Source: Sphingobacterium sp.
Lineage (GTDB): Bacteria > Bacteroidota > Bacteroidia > Sphingobacteriales > Sphingobacteriaceae
Direction: 5' to 3'
DNA length: 41,464 nucleotides
Assembly: GCA_031253985.1 (NCBI GenBank)
Contig: JAIRVH010000074.1
Coordinates: 1 to 41,464 of the forward strand
Within the stretch, counting starts at the first letter, position 1; every line of letters starts with the position of its first letter. The notes under the pieces are model-generated. The model had not been told where the DNA came from. It searched no databases and saw only the letters and a program-made list of their open reading frames with translations. Positions 8,736-17,442 of this stretch are shown one piece after another. The translations under genes were made by a program, and so were the position numbers.

Positions 8736-9311
8736 TTATTGGACAGTTGCCTGAACGAGATAAGGCAGAATTTCCTTCTGAAAGGAAATAAAATTTTTGC
8801 GTACGTCGGCATCAGAAACAGCGGTAAAAGCAAAAGAAAACACAATACTTTTACTTGACTTTATCAAAAAAGTCAATTTTTCTTCATTGACAGCTTCATT
8901 AATTTTTTCATTCTGAATAAAGGTACTTAGCAATAGAAATTCCAGATCTTCAGAAAGCGTTTTTAAATATTCCTGCGCGTTTGCGGATTCCCGGATAAAC
9001 TCCCATCCAATCAACTCATTGCAAGCCGTATAGGTTAGCCTGCTTACCCGGAGAATAGTAGATGCCAAAAAGGAAGCCATATCATCTTCATATTTTGTAG
9101 TTTTCAAAATATCCTGTAGACTAGCTCGAAGATAATCCATTAGAATAGCATGCAAAATCATTTCCTTACTATCAAAATACTTATACACGGTCGCCTTCGC
9201 AATCTTAGCTTTTTTTGCCAATGTATTCACACTGGTTTTATGATAGCCGTTTTGACGAAAGAGCTCACGTGCTGTTCTTTTTATGGATTCAATGATGTAA
9301 TCTGGTTCCAT
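8736..9311 (-). CDS. TetR/AcrR family transcriptional regulator
   Basis: A 191-aa DNA-binding repressor-type protein. Residues 8-54 are a standard TetR HTH (TARELFRQNGYHKTSVNTLA, then KKAKIAKATVYKYFDSKEM). The rest is an all-helical ligand-binding domain with no recognised effector motif. No efflux pump or enzyme gene is adjacent in the same orientation, so its target is unknown; it may act on itself or elsewhere. Start ATG at 9311 gives MEPDYIIESIKR directly before the HTH, the usual distance. Confidence 0.9.
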   Translation of the reverse strand: MEPDYIIESIKRTARELFRQNGYHKTSVNTLAKKAKIAKATVYKYFDSKEMILHAILMDYLRASLQDILKTTKYEDDMASFLASTILRVSRLTYTACNELIGWEFIRESANAQEYLKTLSEDLEFLLLSTFIQNEKINEAVNEEKLTFLIKSSKSIVFSFAFTAVSDADVRKNFISFQKEILPYLVQATVQ

Positions 9312-9361
9312 ATACTTTGGATAGTACGAATGTTGAGTGTCAGCTAAAAAGAATAAAGACT

Positions 9362-9413
9362 AAAAAGCATCACATTGTTCCCTTGCCATAGTATAGAGGA
9401 GAATAATGTGATG
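9362..9413 (-). terminator. Rho-independent terminator of pheS
   Basis: GCATCACATT (9367-9376) and AATGTGATGC (9404-9413) form a perfect 10-bp stem. On the minus strand the hairpin is followed by TTTTTA. It lies 23 bp after the pheS stop. The loop is long (27 nt) but contains further partial pairing. Confidence 0.75.
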
Positions 9414-9436
9414 CCATACCCTTTACGAATATTAAT

Positions 9437-10477
9437 TTATATTAATTCCGTCTCAAATTGAGACAAGAAACGTGTATCATTTTCAGAGAAAAGACGTAAA
9501 TCTTTAATCACATATTTAAGGTTTGTGATCCGTTCAATCCCCATACCGAAGGCAAAACCGGAGTATTTTTTACTATCGATACCACAATTTTCAAGGACAT
9601 TCGGATCAACCATACCACAACCCAGAATTTCTACCCAGCCAGAGTATTTACAAAGGTTACATCCAGCACCTTTACAGATTGTACAAGAGATATCCATTTC
9701 GGCCGAAGGCTCTGTAAATGGAAAATATGAAGGACGGAAACGTACCTTAGTACCTTCTCCATACATTTCCTGAACGAAATGATACAAAGTCTGTTTCAAA
9801 TCCGCAAAAGAAACATTTTCGTCTACATACAAACCTTCCACCTGATGAAAGAAGCAGTGTGCACGTGCTGAAATAGCTTCATTTCTATACACGCGTCCAG
9901 GCATAATTGCGCGGAACGGCGGTTTACCCGCTTCCATCAGACGCACTTGAACCGAAGACGTATGGGTTCTTAGTGTAATATCATTGCCTTCCTGTTTTTT
10001 GATAAAGAACGTATCTTGCATATCACGAGCAGGATGCTCCGGTGGAAAATTCAGCGCAGAGAAATTATGCCAATCATCCTCAATTTCGGGACCTTCCGCA
10101 ACAATGAAGCCCAATTTTTTAAAAATTTCAACGATTTCTTTACGAACTAAAGAAATTGGATGTCTAGACCCTAACTGAAATCCCTGACCAGGCAGTGTCA
10201 AATCACTATCCAATTCTTGGGATTTTTGCTTTTCCCCTGACCCAAACTTTTCTTGTGCTTCTTTGAATGTATTTTCCGCCAACTGCTTAAATTCATTCAA
10301 GACCTTTCCTAAAGTACGTTTCTCATCAGGCGTAACGGTTTTGAATTCATCAAAAAGATTTTTCACAATCCCTTTGGAAACCAAAAACTTCAATCTGAAA
10401 TTTTCTACATCGGCTGAAGAAGACGGCACAAATGCCTTAATTTCTTCAGTATACTGCGTAATTCTATCTTGCAACAT
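9437..10477 (-). CDS. pheS: Phenylalanyl-tRNA synthetase alpha subunit
   Basis: Catalytic alpha chain of the class II (alpha-beta)2 enzyme charging tRNA-Phe. From ATG 10477 it has 346 aa. It shows an N-terminal coiled-coil tRNA-binding arm (about 1-90), motif 1 region RHPISLVRKEIVEIF, motif 2 FRAIMPGRVYRNEAISARAH, the Cys-rich loop CTICKGAGCNLCKYSG, and motif 3 GFAFGMGIERITNLKY. The frame extends to 10510, but MLQDRITQYTEEIKAF is the family-like beginning. The beta subunit gene is not in the window. A perfect -7 box lies 8 bp before the ATG. Confidence 0.95.
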   Translation of the reverse strand: MLQDRITQYTEEIKAFVPSSSADVENFRLKFLVSKGIVKNLFDEFKTVTPDEKRTLGKVLNEFKQLAENTFKEAQEKFGSGEKQKSQELDSDLTLPGQGFQLGSRHPISLVRKEIVEIFKKLGFIVAEGPEIEDDWHNFSALNFPPEHPARDMQDTFFIKKQEGNDITLRTHTSSVQVRLMEAGKPPFRAIMPGRVYRNEAISARAHCFFHQVEGLYVDENVSFADLKQTLYHFVQEMYGEGTKVRFRPSYFPFTEPSAEMDISCTICKGAGCNLCKYSGWVEILGCGMVDPNVLENCGIDSKKYSGFAFGMGIERITNLKYVIKDLRLFSENDTRFLSQFETELI

Positions 10478-10485
10478 AATTAGAG

Positions 10486-10493
10486 CAAACATA
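10486..10493 (-). promoter_or_regulatory. -7 promoter box of pheS, predicted leaderless start
   Basis: The minus strand reads TATGTTTG (TAnnTTTG), inside the longer word GCTATGTTTGC that also occurs before the GAPDH gene (33066-33075). It ends 8 bp from the pheS ATG at 10477, implying a leader of only a few nucleotides. Confidence 0.45.
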
Positions 10494-10616
10494 GCCAAAA
10501 TTTCTGCCAAAAAGAAATTTTGCCATTCGGCTGACGGTCACGAAAAAAACACAAAGAATAAAATAATCTCCTATATAGAACGGCCTAGGCTTTTATGCTA
10601 GAAATGTAAATAAACT

Positions 10617-10644
10617 AAAAAGAGCAGACTGATGGGCCTGCTCC
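10617..10644 (-). terminator. Rho-independent terminator after ssb
   Basis: On the minus strand GAGCAG, a 10-nt loop and CTGCTC are followed by a run of T. It lies about 60 bp beyond the ssb stop and separates mutY-ssb from pheS. Confidence 0.75.
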
Positions 10645-10704
10645 TAAATTTATCAATGTCTTTATTTAAAAGTAAAGTTTTTACATAATCACAATTTCTT
10701 CAAC

Positions 10705-11163
10705 TTAAAATGGCAATGGATTATCCTCTTGATCATTCTCCGTAAAATCAACGTCCACTTCTTTGTCTTCGACTTTCTGTGCTTGTGTATTTCCAGTATT
10801 GGCTGCACTAACACTACCATTTGGCTCAAAATCCGATTTTCTTCCCAAAAGCGTAAAGGTTTCAGCAACAACCTCCGTAGCGTAACGTCTAATACCTTCC
10901 TTATCTTCATAAGTACGCGTCCGTAGTCGGCCTTCGATGTAAACTAACTTCCCCTTTGTTAGATACTTTACCGCCACGTCTGCCAAACCGCGCCACATAA
11001 CAATATTGTGCCATTCGGTTTGTTCTACTCTTTTCCCGTCCTTGTTATACGTTTCTGATGTAGCTAATGGAAAACTAGCAACAGAGACATTACCTTCTAA
11101 ATAGCGAATTTCGGGATCTTTCCCAAGATGGCCCACTAAAATGACTTTGTTAACTCCTGACAT
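10705..11163 (-). CDS. ssb: Single-stranded DNA-binding protein
   Basis: SSB of 152 aa with the N-terminal OB fold (MSGVNKVILVGHLGKDPEIR, then EWHNIVMWRGLADVAVKYL, and KGKLVYIEGRLRTRTYEDKE). A short disordered acidic tail ends in DNPLPF, the SSB protein-interaction tip. It starts 19 bp after the mutY stop, so the two DNA-maintenance genes likely share one transcript, closed by the terminator at 10617-10644. Length and motifs are ordinary for Bacteroidota. Confidence 0.95.
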   Translation of the reverse strand: MSGVNKVILVGHLGKDPEIRYLEGNVSVASFPLATSETYNKDGKRVEQTEWHNIVMWRGLADVAVKYLTKGKLVYIEGRLRTRTYEDKEGIRRYATEVVAETFTLLGRKSDFEPNGSVSAANTGNTQAQKVEDKEVDVDFTENDQEDNPLPF

Positions 11164-11182
11164 AATTTAAAAGCATAAATGG

Positions 11183-12232
11183 TTAAAAATTTGATCTTTC
11201 CAAAAAGGTAAAGATCAACTTGTGTTTAGCTAATTTATCTAAATCTTTTAAAAATACATAATCCCAATTGGATTTTTTTTGAATTAGATCGCCTTCTAAC
11301 CGCACTTCAAAAAAGGTCGCATAGATATTCTGATGGCTCAATACATGTTTTGTTTGAGTCTGTAAGACCCGCAAATTAACATTGGTGCCAAAGTATCGAA
11401 TAAAATCCTCGTCTTTAAGAAAATCCGGAATTGTCATTGAATGTTTTGATTCCAATAATGGAAACTCATACAAATTCTGCCACACATCTCCCTCTCCCCG
11501 TTTGGACATCAACACCTTATCATCTTTTTTGAAAATAAAGTAACTGAAATACCGGTCTCTGCTCGCCTTCCCTTTAAGTTTAACAGGCAACTTATCCACT
11601 TCTCCCTTCTGCACAGCATAACAGAATGGACGAAACATACAGACCTCACATAGGGGTTGCTTGGGCTTGCAGTGGATAGCCCCAAAATCCATAATCGCCT
11701 GATTATATAATGCAGGATGTGCTTGATCAAGATTCTCTTTAGCTAGAGCTGTAAAAATTTTCTTGCCTTCCGTAGAATTTATTGGGGTTTCAATGCCATA
11801 ATATCGAGAAAGCACCCGAAATACATTTCCATCTAAAACAGCCTGAGCTTCATTGTTGGAAAAGGAAGATATCGCAGCAGCCGTATATTCCCCTACACCG
11901 GGAAGAGTTATTAAAGTTTTATAATCTACTGGAAAAACCCCATTATATTGGTCACGAACAATTTTAGCAGCTTTGTGCATATTCCTACCCCGAGAATAAT
12001 AACCCAAGCCCTGCCAGAGATGAAGAATATCATCTTCCTGTGCATTCGCAAAATCAACAACAGTCTTAAATCGCTCTACAAAACGCAAATAGTATGGTAA
12101 GCCCTGCTCTACGCGAGTCTGTTGCAGAATAATTTCAGAAAGCCATATTTTATAGGGATCTTTTGTTTCTCTCCATGGCAGATCTCGCTTATTTTGCTGA
12201 TACCATGCTTGCAGTTCCTCACTAAATATCAT
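11183..12232 (-). CDS. mutY: A/G-specific adenine DNA glycosylase MutY
   Basis: Base-excision repair enzyme removing adenine opposite 8-oxoguanine. Residues seen: catalytic Glu33 (LSEIILQQTRV), helix-hairpin-helix LPGVGEYTAAA (110-120), catalytic Asp134 (LDGNVFRVLSRYYG), and the four Fe-S cysteines C188-x6-C195-x2-C198-x5-C204. The C-terminal third is the NUDIX-like 8-oxoG recognition domain. Length 349 aa is normal. It lies between the end of the urease operon (43 bp after the second ureE-like stop) and ssb. A near-match -7 box (CATTTTTG) sits just before the ATG, so it probably starts its own transcript, although read-through from the urease operon is possible. Confidence 0.93.
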   Translation of the reverse strand: MIFSEELQAWYQQNKRDLPWRETKDPYKIWLSEIILQQTRVEQGLPYYLRFVERFKTVVDFANAQEDDILHLWQGLGYYSRGRNMHKAAKIVRDQYNGVFPVDYKTLITLPGVGEYTAAAISSFSNNEAQAVLDGNVFRVLSRYYGIETPINSTEGKKIFTALAKENLDQAHPALYNQAIMDFGAIHCKPKQPLCEVCMFRPFCYAVQKGEVDKLPVKLKGKASRDRYFSYFIFKKDDKVLMSKRGEGDVWQNLYEFPLLESKHSMTIPDFLKDEDFIRYFGTNVNLRVLQTQTKHVLSHQNIYATFFEVRLEGDLIQKKSNWDYVFLKDLDKLAKHKLIFTFLERSNF

Positions 12233-12274
12233 AAAGGCAAAAATGCATAATTTTTACCTAATCCAAGCATTCTA

Positions 12275-12757
12275 TCATTCGAGGATTGGCCTACGAATGT
12301 AGGTGATCTGCTCATCCGGTTCTAAAATAGTATTTTCCAATGCGATGGAACCGGTATACTTTTCTTTCAATGCCTGATAGAGTCGCCCGTCATACGAAAC
12401 TGCGAATCGTCCATCTGCTTTTAGATAAACAGGTAAATGTCTATTCCCCACATCAAAACAAAATTCTCCTACAACCGATAGATTTTGGCTGTCAAGCAGC
12501 ACACAAAGGCACGGTAAAATATTCACTTGGATAAAAAGGTCCCCCTGATGATAAATACATTGACCTGAACGCAATGCAGTACCTTCATCTCGTTGTATCC
12601 GGACAATATTTCCTCTTCTTGTTTTGCGCTGAATAACCCGCTTATTGACTTCATAATAGGAAATGTCCAGAATATCAGTGTCACGGCCCAATTTAACATC
12701 ATCAAAATCAGGGATAACATCAATTAGGATCTCATTGCGTATCCCCACCTTATGCAT
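12275..12757 (-). CDS. ureE: Second UreE-like urease accessory protein
   Basis: A 160-aa UreE-family protein, expected to be a dimeric nickel chaperone passing Ni to the UreDFG complex. The family signature GNRHLPVYL (His107, equivalent to the conserved metal-binding His96 of Klebsiella UreE) is clear. It follows the N-terminal beta domain with IRFD-like strands and the LPCLC motif (C83, C85). The C-terminus (DEQITYIRRPILE) has no histidines, so a His-rich nickel-store tail is missing. Its ATG overlaps the ureD stop by 8 bp (ATGCATAA), so it is translationally coupled. A paralogue lies at 15085-15579 in the same operon, and the two may have divided roles. Confidence 0.85.
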   Translation of the reverse strand: MHKVGIRNEILIDVIPDFDDVKLGRDTDILDISYYEVNKRVIQRKTRRGNIVRIQRDEGTALRSGQCIYHQGDLFIQVNILPCLCVLLDSQNLSVVGEFCFDVGNRHLPVYLKADGRFAVSYDGRLYQALKEKYTGSIALENTILEPDEQITYIRRPILE

Positions 12758-13724
12758 ACTTGACCCCTTCTATCCGCACTGTTTCCACCACTTTTCTGCT
12801 ACTTTTTCGACCAGATCTTTTATCCTCAACAAGCTCCTTCTCCTTCTCCTTCTCCTTCTCCTTCTCCTTCTCCTTCTCCTTCTCCTTCTCCTTCTCCTTC
12901 TCTATTGACCTTACCATGCTATTTTCTTTCTTTTCAGAAAGCTTATGCTGCGTAAAATCCCAGCAAAGCTGTCCTAGCATATGTAAAAAGTCGTATAATA
13001 GCTCGCCATCAGTCCCCAATGCACGCAGAATAACCACATCTGTCGATGCCTGTGTAAATCCATAAGAGATATCGCTGTATTCAACTGTTAAGATCTCATC
13101 AAGCTCCTGTTTCAGTTCTTGCGAAAAAAGTGCAGAAAATAAAAATGTCGCCTGATGGGTATAACCTTCAAAAAACAACATTTTTTTGATCGGTTGACTT
13201 TTAGGGCACATGAGCTGATTATCAATAAATGACAGCTTATTATTTCTAAAAACCTTCGTTTGTGTATGCAACCTGTCAAACTCAAAAGCTTCTTTCATGT
13301 GAATTCTCCCTACACTGATAATATCACCCCACATCAAAACCGCATCCTCTGCCAAATGAATGTGATTGCTGGCTTTGAAAATGGAATCTTTAAACGGCGT
13401 TACAGGATGTGGAATGTAATGAAACACGCCTCCTGCATCAACACGCACATCTGTATGCTGACCCGCTCCGGTTTTCATGGGATGCAGCTTATTGAAAGAC
13501 TGCGTAAAAAGCTTCAGCTGTGCATCCACTTTCACATGAACATCAATATGCAGGTAATCGGTATCCATAATACCTGGAGATGCACTCATAATGATCATTT
13601 CCAAATGATCTGTCAATCCAGCCGCCCCATAATGCGTCAGTTTATAGGGAGCATTATGATAACTCTCTTTTAATCTGCTCCTACCTTCTTCCCGGGCGAC
13701 ATTTAACACGATTTTACTATCCAT
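12750..13724 (-). CDS. ureD: Urease accessory protein UreD with a Lys-Glu repeat tract
   Basis: UreD/UreH scaffold that binds apo-urease and recruits UreF and UreG for nickel insertion. Typical elements are REEGRSRLKESYHNAPYKLT, MIIMSASPGIMDTDYLHIDV, GGVFHYIPHPVTPF and VLMWGDIISVGR. At 324 aa it is longer than the usual 270-300. The extra length comes from a C-terminal tail after QHKLSEKKENSM, which holds 23 residues of alternating Glu and Lys encoded by a hexanucleotide repeat (12834-12902). It is then followed by a basic stretch (RSGRKSSRK). The tract stays in frame, so copy-number change would alter tail length without breaking the gene. It starts 12 bp after ureG and overlaps the second ureE-like gene. 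Confidence 0.92.
   Translation of the reverse strand: MDSKIVLNVAREEGRSRLKESYHNAPYKLTHYGAAGLTDHLEMIIMSASPGIMDTDYLHIDVHVKVDAQLKLFTQSFNKLHPMKTGAGQHTDVRVDAGGVFHYIPHPVTPFKDSIFKASNHIHLAEDAVLMWGDIISVGRIHMKEAFEFDRLHTQTKVFRNNKLSFIDNQLMCPKSQPIKKMLFFEGYTHQATFLFSALFSQELKQELDEILTVEYSDISYGFTQASTDVVILRALGTDGELLYDFLHMLGQLCWDFTQHKLSEKKENSMVRSIEKEKEKEKEKEKEKEKEKEKEKELVEDKRSGRKSSRKVVETVRIEGVKYA
12834..12902. repeat. Hexanucleotide tandem repeat inside ureD (11.5 copies)
   Basis: CTCCTT is repeated perfectly eleven times plus half a unit on the plus strand, reading AAG-GAG (Lys-Glu) on the coding strand. It is the only microsatellite of this size in the window. The perfect identity of all units, with no synonymous changes, indicates recent slippage rather than an old conserved protein segment. 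Confidence 0.97.
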
Positions 13725-13736
13725 ATATGATCATTT

Positions 13737-14357
13737 TTAACCTTCCGGCTCCAACAGAGCATATTTTTTGATCCATGTTTTTACATCTTCCAGCCCTTCG
13801 AGTGTCATTAGATTTGTAAAAATAAATGGCCGTTCACCACGCATACGAATTGTATCCTGACGCATCACTTCCAGATCAGCATGCACATAAGGCGCAAGAT
13901 CAATCTTATTGATCAGCAACAGATCTGAACGTGTAATACCAGGACCTCCTTTACGTGGCATTTTTTCACCTTCAGCGACATCAAGAACGAAGATGGTCAA
14001 ATCTGCTAGATCCGGGCTGAAAGTTGCTGTCAGATTATCACCGCCACTTTCAACAAAAATTAGCTCTACATCTTCAAAACGATGAGCCAGTTCTTCCACG
14101 GCTTCAATATTCATCGAGGCATCTTCACGAATAGCTGTATGGGGGCAACCGCCAGTTTCAACTCCAATAATCCGCTCCGCAGGTAAAGCCGAGTTCTGCT
14201 GTAAGTACATCGCATCTTCTCGGGTATATATATCATTCGTAACTACACAAATACTATAACTTGCCGACATTGAACGTGTCAAACGTTCAATGAGCGCAGT
14301 TTTGCCAGATCCAACAGGACCTGCAACACCAATTTTCACATAATTTCTCTTGGACAT
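13737..14357 (-). CDS. ureG: Urease accessory GTPase UreG
   Basis: SIMIBI-class GTPase that drives nickel delivery to urease. Visible motifs: P-loop [11 protein letters not shown] (residues 10-20), the invariant nickel-binding CPH motif C71-P72-H73 ([14 protein letters not shown]), Switch II area [17 protein letters not shown], and the guanine-specificity motif NKIDLAPY. The 206-aa length is standard, with no His-rich N-terminal extension such as some homologues carry. Gap to ureF upstream is 24 bp and to ureD downstream is 12 bp. A complete enzyme, highly conserved. Confidence 0.97.
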   Translation of the reverse strand: MSKRNYVKIGVAGPVGSGKTALIERLTRSMSASYSICVVTNDIYTREDAMYLQQNSALPAERIIGVETGGCPHTAIREDASMNIEAVEELAHRFEDVELIFVESGGDNLTATFSPDLADLTIFVLDVAEGEKMPRKGGPGITRSDLLLINKIDLAPYVHADLEVMRQDTIRMRGERPFIFTNLMTLEGLEDVKTWIKKYALLEPEG

Positions 14358-14381
14358 CTTTTATTTCTCCTTTTCTAATTT

Positions 14382-15068
14382 TTAAGAGATGTAAATTCTT
14401 GTATATAATTTCTCATGTTGCATGCATCGAATATCTTGCGCAATACAACAATTTCCGATCAGGTCATCATCCAATTCAGGTTGTAAAGCCACCAGTTTAT
14501 TAATTAAAGGCTGCAGCTTAAACAAAATTTGCTGTGCATCCATTTGACTAATAGGGACTAGTTTTGCGCAATTTGTCATAATGCCATTCAATGAATTATA
14601 ATAAAAAGCACTCAGTGCATCTGTATAACTAATTTGCTGTGCATGGGCAAACATGGCAAATGCCATCGCATAATGACCATGAAGCTCCTGTGTATTGATT
14701 GCCTTGAGATAGGTCGAGCAACGCTTGACGGGATTTAACTTTTCCGTCAATTTTAAGAACCTTATGCCTAATTTCTTGCTGGCATCCCTAATCTCATAAG
14801 GGGCTTTAAATGCTGTAATCAAAGCATCGAGTTCCGCTATCTTCTTTTTTGTCGCCCTTGATTCACACAATTGCCAAGCCTTATGAAAAAAAGCGGCGTC
14901 GTTGTAATAAAAGCTATGTTCCAATAAGGTCTGTGCATATTCTTTTGCTGTTTTAGCATCATGTACAATCTCCTTATTAATATAAGTTTCCAATCCATAG
15001 GAATGGGTAAAACCTCCAATCGGAAATACAGAATCATTGATCTGCATCAATGTCAATAGTGGATTCAT
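14382..15068 (-). CDS. ureF: Urease accessory protein UreF
   Basis: All-helical UreF, which with UreD forms the platform that docks UreG on apo-urease. Typical features: LLTLMQINDSVFPIGGFTHSYGLE near the N-terminus (quoted in part: DSVFPIGGFTHSYGLE), a central region with FYYNSLNGIMTNCAKLVPIS, and the C-terminal MQHEKLYTRIYIS matching the family ending. The frame is open to 15128, overlapping ureE, but ATG 15068 gives the family start MNPLLTLMQ, 16 bp after the ureE stop. Length 228 aa is normal. Confidence 0.93.
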   Translation of the reverse strand: MNPLLTLMQINDSVFPIGGFTHSYGLETYINKEIVHDAKTAKEYAQTLLEHSFYYNDAAFFHKAWQLCESRATKKKIAELDALITAFKAPYEIRDASKKLGIRFLKLTEKLNPVKRCSTYLKAINTQELHGHYAMAFAMFAHAQQISYTDALSAFYYNSLNGIMTNCAKLVPISQMDAQQILFKLQPLINKLVALQPELDDDLIGNCCIAQDIRCMQHEKLYTRIYIS

Positions 15069-15084
15069 ATCTAGTTTTATTAAT

Positions 15085-15579
15085 TTACATCCCTTTTGCA
15101 AGTGTAATTTTATTTTGGGCCACCGCATACTGATGGATCCGTAATGTATGGGTTCTTTCGATTACCCGAAGTTCCTTAGTCGGTGAGAAACCTGCCCTCT
15201 CCAGTGTTTCCCATAGTGGATTTTCATATGCAGCAATGATCTCATGAGCTGCGTTAATGAAAACAGGAATGTGCTTATTGCCAATTTCAAGACATATCCG
15301 AGCCATATCCAGCACATTCTTAGGCCGCACAACAAGGCAAGGACAGGGTAATATCCGGACAACTATACGTAGCTCTTCTGTTTCAAACAGAATATCACCA
15401 TCGAACAAGGACTCCTCTCCTAGATTTTTGAAACCTATTTCTCGCCCCAGAACAGTGAACCCGCGGATCACACGTTTTTCGGTATCAAACCATTCGAGTT
15501 CTAAAAAATCCAGCTCTACAGTATCCTGTTCCAAACCATCCGTCCAAATATTACCCTTAACGTCACTTGCTAACAACAT
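15085..15579 (-). CDS. ureE: Urease accessory protein UreE (first copy)
   Basis: A 164-aa UreE nickel chaperone. The N-terminal beta domain covers about residues 1-75. The C-terminal ferredoxin-like domain carries GNKHIPVFI, with His103 as the conserved dimer-interface metal ligand, then PLWETLERAGFSPTKEL, as in other UreE. The C-terminal tail has two histidines (H144, H148) but is not His-rich. It shares an unusual CxC pair (LPCPC, C79 and C81) with the second copy at 12275-12757. It sits in the usual place, 10 bp after ureC and before ureF, so I take it as the orthologous ureE. Confidence 0.92.
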   Translation of the reverse strand: MLLASDVKGNIWTDGLEQDTVELDFLELEWFDTEKRVIRGFTVLGREIGFKNLGEESLFDGDILFETEELRIVVRILPCPCLVVRPKNVLDMARICLEIGNKHIPVFINAAHEIIAAYENPLWETLERAGFSPTKELRVIERTHTLRIHQYAVAQNKITLAKGM

Positions 15580-15589
15580 AAATACCTCA

Positions 15590-17440
15590 TTAGAATAAGA
15601 AGTAACGTTGTGCCATTGGAAGTTCTTTCAATGGTTCACAAGTCGCCAATACACCATCTACAATTACCTCATATGTTTCCGGATTAACCACGATATTTGG
15701 TGTTGCATGATTGTGTATCATATCCTTTTTCATCACGGTACGGCATCCCACTACAGGAAGGCACTTCCGTGATAAGTTTAATTTTTGGATATTTCCATTC
15801 TCTAAAGACACTTTCGAAACAAAATTGAAACACAGTTTTGAAACGGCTTTACCATAATTTCCAAACATCGGTCTATAGATAATAGGCTGTGGCGTAGGAA
15901 TTGATGCGTTAGCATCTCCCATTTTCGCTCCTAAAATCATACCTCCTTTAATGACCAGTTCGGGTTTTACACCAAACAGTTCCGGCTTCCAAAGAATCAA
16001 ATCTGCATACTTTCCTTTTTCAATTGAACCGATATATTGATCAATACCATGTGCTTTCGCTGGATTTATGGTGAATTTGGATACATAACGTTTGACACGG
16101 AAATTATCATTTCCTTTTCCTTGATCCTCAGCCAGAGGGCCTCGCTGGATCTTCATCTTATGCGCTGTTTGGAATGTGCGGGAGATCACCTCACCTACAC
16201 GTCCCATGGCTTGACTATCCGAACTCATAATCGAAAATACCCCCATGTCCTGTAGGATATCTTCGGCGGCGATGGTCTGCGGACGGATGCGTGAATCTGC
16301 AAATGCCACATCTTCTTTCACATTTTTATCCAAATGGTGGCACACCATCAACATGTCCAAGTGTTCCTCAGCAGTATTGACGGTAAACGGTTTTGTAGGG
16401 TTGGTAGATGCAGGGAGAATGTTTGGATACATGGCGATCTTAATGATATCCGGTGCGTGCCCTCCACCCGCACCCTCTGTATGGAAGGTATGGATAACAC
16501 GGCCATCTATCGCGGCAACTGTATCCTCCAGGAAACCTGCTTCATTCAGTGTATCTGTGTGGATGGCGACCTGTACATCGTATTTATCAGCCACTTTCAA
16601 TGCCGCATCAATAGTAGCCGGTGTCGCACCCCAATCTTCGTGAATTTTCACCCCCAATGCTCCAGCCTCAATCTGCTCCTCAATTGGTTTTGTGGTTGAA
16701 ACATTTCCCTTACCAAAAAAGCCAACATTAATGGGAAGATTTTCAAAAGCTTCAAACATGCGTTCGATGTACCACTTCCCAGAAGTCACTGTTGTTGCCA
16801 GTGTTCCATCTGCAGGTCCTGCACCACCGCCGATAAAGGTCGTTACACCAGAATATAGAGCAGTTTCGATTTGCTGTGGTGAGATAAAGTGAATATGCGT
16901 ATCGATACCTCCAGCAGTCAAGATGTATCCAGCACCACCATGTACTTCTGTAGAAGCACCGATTACCATACCTTTGGTTACGCCATCCTGAACATCAGGA
17001 TTTCCCGCTTTACCAATACCCACAATTTTACCATCCTTAATACCAATATCGCCCTTTACAATCCCCCAGTGATCGATGATAATAACATTGGTGATACAGA
17101 AATCCAGCACGTCTTCATCTCGCAAGGCTCGCGCGGACTGTCCCATACCATCACGGATGGTCTTACCCCCGCCGAATTTATTCTCCTCACCATAGACATT
17201 GAAATCTTTTTCAATCTCAATAAACAACTCTGTATCGGCCAAGCGGACCTTATCTCCTGTAGTAGGACCAAAAAGTGCAGCGTATTTGTCCCGAGGGATA
17301 TAAAGTTCCCCATCGATATATTTTACTGATGATTTATCTAAACCTAGTTTATCTAAACCAAGCGCATGTAGACCAACGGTAGAACCCAATGTCGTGAGTC
17401 CTACAACCTTAATCCATTCGCGTCTATTCCATCCTCCCAT
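15590..17440 (-). CDS. ureC: Urease alpha subunit with Tat-like N-terminal extension
   Basis: Catalytic subunit hydrolysing urea to ammonia and carbamate at a di-nickel centre. Every canonical residue is present at a constant +48 offset from Klebsiella UreC: H182 and H184 (THIH), carbamylated K265 and H267 (GVKIHEDW), H294, H320, flap C367-H368 (MVCHH), and D408. It ends in the usual AQRYFLF. The extra 48 residues at the N-terminus read [15 protein letters not shown] and onward, a twin-arginine motif (R6-R7) with a hydrophobic stretch to about residue 28. They then have a GLDK duplication before the normal [19 protein letters not shown]. No other ATG lies between residue 1 and about 99, so the extension is very likely translated. 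Cytoplasmic ureases lack such a segment. Confidence 0.95.
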   Translation of the reverse strand: MGGWNRREWIKVVGLTTLGSTVGLHALGLDKLGLDKSSVKYIDGELYIPRDKYAALFGPTTGDKVRLADTELFIEIEKDFNVYGEENKFGGGKTIRDGMGQSARALRDEDVLDFCITNVIIIDHWGIVKGDIGIKDGKIVGIGKAGNPDVQDGVTKGMVIGASTEVHGGAGYILTAGGIDTHIHFISPQQIETALYSGVTTFIGGGAGPADGTLATTVTSGKWYIERMFEAFENLPINVGFFGKGNVSTTKPIEEQIEAGALGVKIHEDWGATPATIDAALKVADKYDVQVAIHTDTLNEAGFLEDTVAAIDGRVIHTFHTEGAGGGHAPDIIKIAMYPNILPASTNPTKPFTVNTAEEHLDMLMVCHHLDKNVKEDVAFADSRIRPQTIAAEDILQDMGVFSIMSSDSQAMGRVGEVISRTFQTAHKMKIQRGPLAEDQGKGNDNFRVKRYVSKFTINPAKAHGIDQYIGSIEKGKYADLILWKPELFGVKPELVIKGGMILGAKMGDANASIPTPQPIIYRPMFGNYGKAVSKLCFNFVSKVSLENGNIQKLNLSRKCLPVVGCRTVMKKDMIHNHATPNIVVNPETYEVIVDGVLATCEPLKELPMAQRYFLF

Positions 17441-17442
17441 AG

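Noticed and set aside
8576..8845. Minus-strand frame of 89 codons overlapping the TetR gene end
   Set aside because: Different frame from TetR, composition unlike a protein, and most of it lies in a repeat-like spacer.
12663..12908. Plus-strand frame encoding a run of about 20 leucines
   Set aside because: It is the antisense reading of the CTCCTT repeat in ureD; no start context, no other protein-like sequence, and the sense frame is a clear UreD.
17296..17440. UreC extension as a wrong start-codon call
   Set aside because: No ATG occurs between residues 1 and about 99, and the enzyme must start before residue 49. The segment has an ordered RR-hydrophobic pattern rather than random sequence. 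A rare start codon is still possible, so this was kept as a test, not dismissed fully.
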